The translations under genes and the position numbers were made by a program. This document shows, in pieces, positions 35,065 to 37,138 of a DNA stretch of 37,138 nt (position 1 is its first letter; the number at the start of each line of letters is the position of its first letter). The stretch comes from JAEZFI01 sp044508215 (lineage in GTDB: Bacteria > Actinomycetota > Acidimicrobiia > Acidimicrobiales > Microtrichaceae): positions 1 to 37,138 of the forward strand of contig JBIQID010000013.1 of the NCBI GenBank assembly GCA_044508215.1. Direction: 5' to 3'. Below the pieces are notes generated by a model that worked only from the letters and a program-made list of their open reading frames with translations, did not search any database and had not been told where the DNA came from.

Positions 35065-35657
35065 GCGGTGAGGCGGTGGCACCGAAGCCACCCGCTCCGT
35101 CGACCTACGGTCCCGGCGCCCTCCTGACGCCCGCGAACGCGGTCACCATCGCCCGCATCGCCTTCGCTCCGGTCGCGTTCGCGATGATGCTCTCCCACCC
35201 GGACCAGAGCTCGTGGGCCCTCGTCGGCGTGTGGTTCGTGCTGTCGACCTCCGACCTCCTCGACGGCACCCTCGCCCGCCGCTACGGCACCACCCGGTCG
35301 GGCGCGTTCCTCGACCCCCTCGCCGACAAGGTGCTGGTCCTCGGCGGTGTCGGCGTCATGTGCGTCGAGGAGGTCTTCCCCTGGGCCGCGCTCGTGCTCA
35401 TCGCGCTCCGCGAGGTCGCCGTCAGCTGGTTCCGGGCCGGGTTCGTGCGCCGGGGCCTGGCGGTTCCGGCGTCGCCGCTCGCCAAGTGGAAGACGTTCCT
35501 CCAGCTCGGTGCCGTGGGGTGGGTGACGCTGCCGCTCACCAACGACCTGCACTGGCTGTCGCTCGGCACCTTGTGGACCGGGGTCGTGGTGGGTCTCGTG
35601 TCCGGGGCGCAGTACTTCCGTGCCGGCGCGACAGCCGCCACATCGATGAGCCGCTGA
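35061..35657 (+). CDS. pgsA: CDP-diacylglycerol-glycerol-3-phosphate 3-phosphatidyltransferase
   Basis: Membrane enzyme making phosphatidylglycerol phosphate. 198 residues from ATG 35061, overlapping rimO by 4 nt. The CDP-alcohol phosphotransferase signature is intact: D65, D68-G69, A72-R73, G81, D85 and D89 within DLLDGTLARR and SGAFLDPLADK. Hydrophobic helices flank it, at about 24-45, 49-64, 90-125, 145-160 and 165-187. The exact acceptor cannot be proved from sequence, since close relatives use inositol phosphate or other alcohols; PGP synthase is preferred because of the position next to cinA-recA, as in many bacteria. Confidence 0.88.
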   Translation: MSGEAVAPKPPAPSTYGPGALLTPANAVTIARIAFAPVAFAMMLSHPDQSSWALVGVWFVLSTSDLLDGTLARRYGTTRSGAFLDPLADKVLVLGGVGVMCVEEVFPWAALVLIALREVAVSWFRAGFVRRGLAVPASPLAKWKTFLQLGAVGWVTLPLTNDLHWLSLGTLWTGVVVGLVSGAQYFRAGATAATSMSR

Positions 35658-35658
35658 C

Positions 35659-35678
35659 CACGCAAGGTCCCCTGCGTG
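35659..35678 (+). terminator. Short hairpin after pgsA
   Basis: CACGCA (35659-35664) and TGCGTG (35673-35678) form a 6-bp stem with an 8-nt loop immediately after the stop. It is weak and lacks a T-run. Confidence 0.3.
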
Positions 35679-35756
35679 ATCCGGTGCATGCGCGGGGTGA
35701 GCGAAGCGATCGGCGTCGTGGCGAGGAGGTCGGCCGGGCCTGGGTTCGCTCGCCAG

Positions 35757-35762
35757 TAGGTT
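35757..35762 (+). promoter_or_regulatory. -10 hexamer TAGGTT for cinA
   Basis: TAGGTT ends 6 nt before ATG 35769 and no ribosome binding site is seen between them; a leaderless transcript is likely. Confidence 0.45.
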
Positions 35763-35768
35763 CGGGCG

Positions 35769-37031
35769 ATGCGCTGTGAGGTCGTCGCCGTCGGCACGGA
35801 ACTGCTGCTGGGTCAGATCGTCGACACGAACTCGGCGTGGATCGGCGAGCAGCTCGCACTGTCCGGCATCGACTGCCTCCAGCAGACGAAGGTGGGCGAC
35901 AACATCGACCGCATCGTGGCGGTGGTGGAGGCGGCCTTGCGGCGGTCCGATGCCGTCATCTGTTGCGGCGGGCTCGGCCCCACCCAGGACGACCTGACGC
36001 GCCTCGCCCTCGCCAAGGTCATGGGCGTCGAGCTCCACCTCGACGAGGACCGGGCGGACCTCATCCGATGGTTGTTCCGCGGCCGCGGTCGACGCATGCC
36101 GGAGAACAACCTGGCGCAGGCGATGATCCCCGAAGGAGCCACCTTCCTCGACACGCAGCCGGGCACAGCGCCCGGGCTCCGCTGCCCGGTCGTGGTCGAC
36201 GGGGAGGAGAGGCTCGTCTACGCGGTGCCCGGGGTGCCGTGGGAGATGCAGGAGATGATGACCGCCGAGATCCTGCCCGAGCTGCGCGAGCGCTCGGGTG
36301 AGTCCGCGGTGATCCTCAGCCGGACCCTGCGCACGTGGGGTGAGAGCGAGTCGGGGCTGGGGGAGCGGCTCGCCGGCCGGATCATCGAGCTGGACTCGCT
36401 GGGCAACCCGACCCTCGCGTTCCTGGCCTCCGGCATGGAGGGCCTCAAGGTGCGGATCACCGCGAAGGCGCACACCGTCGAGGAGGCCGAGGCGATGCTG
36501 GCCGACGAGGAGGCGCTGGTGCGCGCCGAGCTCGGCGAGATCGTCTTCGGGGTCGACGACGAGACCATGGAGTCGGTGGTGCTCGGGCTGTGCCGCGAAC
36601 GTGGCCTCACGCTCGCGGTCGCCGAGTCGCTCACGGGAGGGCTGATCGGTGCGCGGCTGTGCGGTGTGCCTGGCGCGTCCGAGGTGTTCCGTGGGGGAGT
36701 GGTCGCCTACGACCCCGAGGTGAAGCAGTCCGTGCTGGGCGTCGAACCCGGACCGGTGGTCACCGAGGAGGCGGCTCGTCAGATGGCCGTGGGCGCTCGC
36801 CGTGCGTGCGGCGCGGACGTGGCGGTGGCGACCACAGGGGTCGCGGGACCCGACGAGTCGGAGGGCCGCCCGGTGGGGACGGTCTGCGTGGGCGTGGTGG
36901 TGGGGGACCGGCCGCCGGCCTCGGCCGAGGTGCGCCTGCCCGGCCGGCGCAACCAGGTCCGCGAGCTGTCCGTGATCACGGCGCTCGCCCTGCTGCGTCG
37001 CGAGCTGCTCGAGGTGCCCCCCGCCGGCTGA
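35769..37031 (+). CDS. cinA: CinA family protein (nicotinamide-nucleotide amidase)
   Basis: 420 residues from ATG 35769. The N-terminal molybdopterin-binding-like domain (about 1-170) has VVAVGTELLLGQIVDTNSAW, CCGGLGPTQDDLT and VYAVPGVPWEMQ. The C-terminal PncC-type domain (about 262-415) has LAVAESLTGGLIGARL, FRGGVVAYDPEVK and TTGVAGPDESEGRPVGTV. In characterised members the C-terminal domain deamidates NMN, and the N-terminal domain can act on ADP-ribose. Full length, with both domains. It lies directly before the presumed recA promoter, as in many bacteria. Confidence 0.95.
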   Translation: MRCEVVAVGTELLLGQIVDTNSAWIGEQLALSGIDCLQQTKVGDNIDRIVAVVEAALRRSDAVICCGGLGPTQDDLTRLALAKVMGVELHLDEDRADLIRWLFRGRGRRMPENNLAQAMIPEGATFLDTQPGTAPGLRCPVVVDGEERLVYAVPGVPWEMQEMMTAEILPELRERSGESAVILSRTLRTWGESESGLGERLAGRIIELDSLGNPTLAFLASGMEGLKVRITAKAHTVEEAEAMLADEEALVRAELGEIVFGVDDETMESVVLGLCRERGLTLAVAESLTGGLIGARLCGVPGASEVFRGGVVAYDPEVKQSVLGVEPGPVVTEEAARQMAVGARRACGADVAVATTGVAGPDESEGRPVGTVCVGVVVGDRPPASAEVRLPGRRNQVRELSVITALALLRRELLEVPPAG

Positions 37032-37098
37032 ACCGCCCTCCCAGGCCGGCGAGCCCGTCGCGCAGCGACCGAGCGCATGAAGACCCGAGGATGCTTGA

Positions 37099-37114
37099 TC
37101 GAACCGGTGTTCGA
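37099..37114. promoter_or_regulatory. LexA-binding SOS box, presumably of recA
   Basis: TCGAAC-CGGT-GTTCGA is a perfect match to the actinobacterial/Gram-positive SOS box (known consensus in mycobacteria TCGAAC-N4-GTTCGA). It is followed by TACGTTGGTGTAGCG, which can hold a -10. No gene begins before the window ends at 37138; recA is expected next because cinA-recA is a common order. Confidence 0.85.
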
Positions 37115-37138
37115 AACTACGTTGGTGTAGCGCCTGAC

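Overview
The window looks like chromosomal DNA of a very GC-rich, free-living actinobacterium, most probably outside the mycobacteria and streptomycetes (an Acidimicrobiia-type lineage is my best guess, by inference). Reasons: many GTG starts and one TTG start; -10 hexamers of the form TAnnnT placed 5-9 nt before start codons, as in leaderless actinobacterial transcripts; a LexA box of the actinobacterial type (TCGAAC-N4-GTTCGA) at the right edge; and a gene order that follows the conserved actinobacterial backbone proS - rimP-nusA-ylxR-infB-rbfA - truB - ribF - rpsO - pnp - M16 peptidase - dapB - dapA-rnj - ftsK - rimO-pgsA - cinA - (recA expected just beyond the edge).

Layout. 1-3271 (minus strand): a 2-oxoacid dehydrogenase operon, E2 acyltransferase followed by a fused E1 alpha-beta subunit that runs off the left edge. 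3393-4826: a short prolyl-tRNA synthetase of the eukaryote/archaeon-like type. 4827-5032: a promoter and a densely folded leader before the translation/transcription operon rimP-nusA-ylxR-infB-rbfA (5033-10374), whose first genes overlap by 4 nt. 10385-12299: truB and ribF, preceded by a 48-bp palindromic element. 12467-13600: an alpha/beta hydrolase. 13737-18018: rpsO, pnp and an M16 zinc peptidase (translation and RNA decay). 18077-18928: a crotonase-fold enzyme whose start codon lies inside a second copy of the 48-bp palindrome. 18999-19793: dapB.

19844-26735 is the most lineage-specific part: a membrane protein, an acyl-CoA synthetase, a SURF1-like oxidase assembly factor, two TetR regulators each with a palindrome next to its promoter, a ferritin-like diiron protein with a complete E/ExxH/E/ExxH ligand set, and a winged-helix protein. 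From 26732 the backbone resumes: dapA-rnj overlap directly, then ftsK, a convergent DUF4230-type membrane protein, an SMP-30-like lactonase, rimO-pgsA (4-nt overlap) and cinA. The last 107 bases hold a perfect SOS box, presumably the recA promoter.

No tRNA, rRNA, CRISPR, insertion sequence or phage gene was seen. No gap between genes exceeds 300 bases. No complete new multi-gene system is evident. The strongest unusual signals are the two gap-free, equal-length copies of the 48-bp palindrome placed right at start codons, the structured rimP leader, and an E2 subunit that seems to lack the E3/E1-binding domain.
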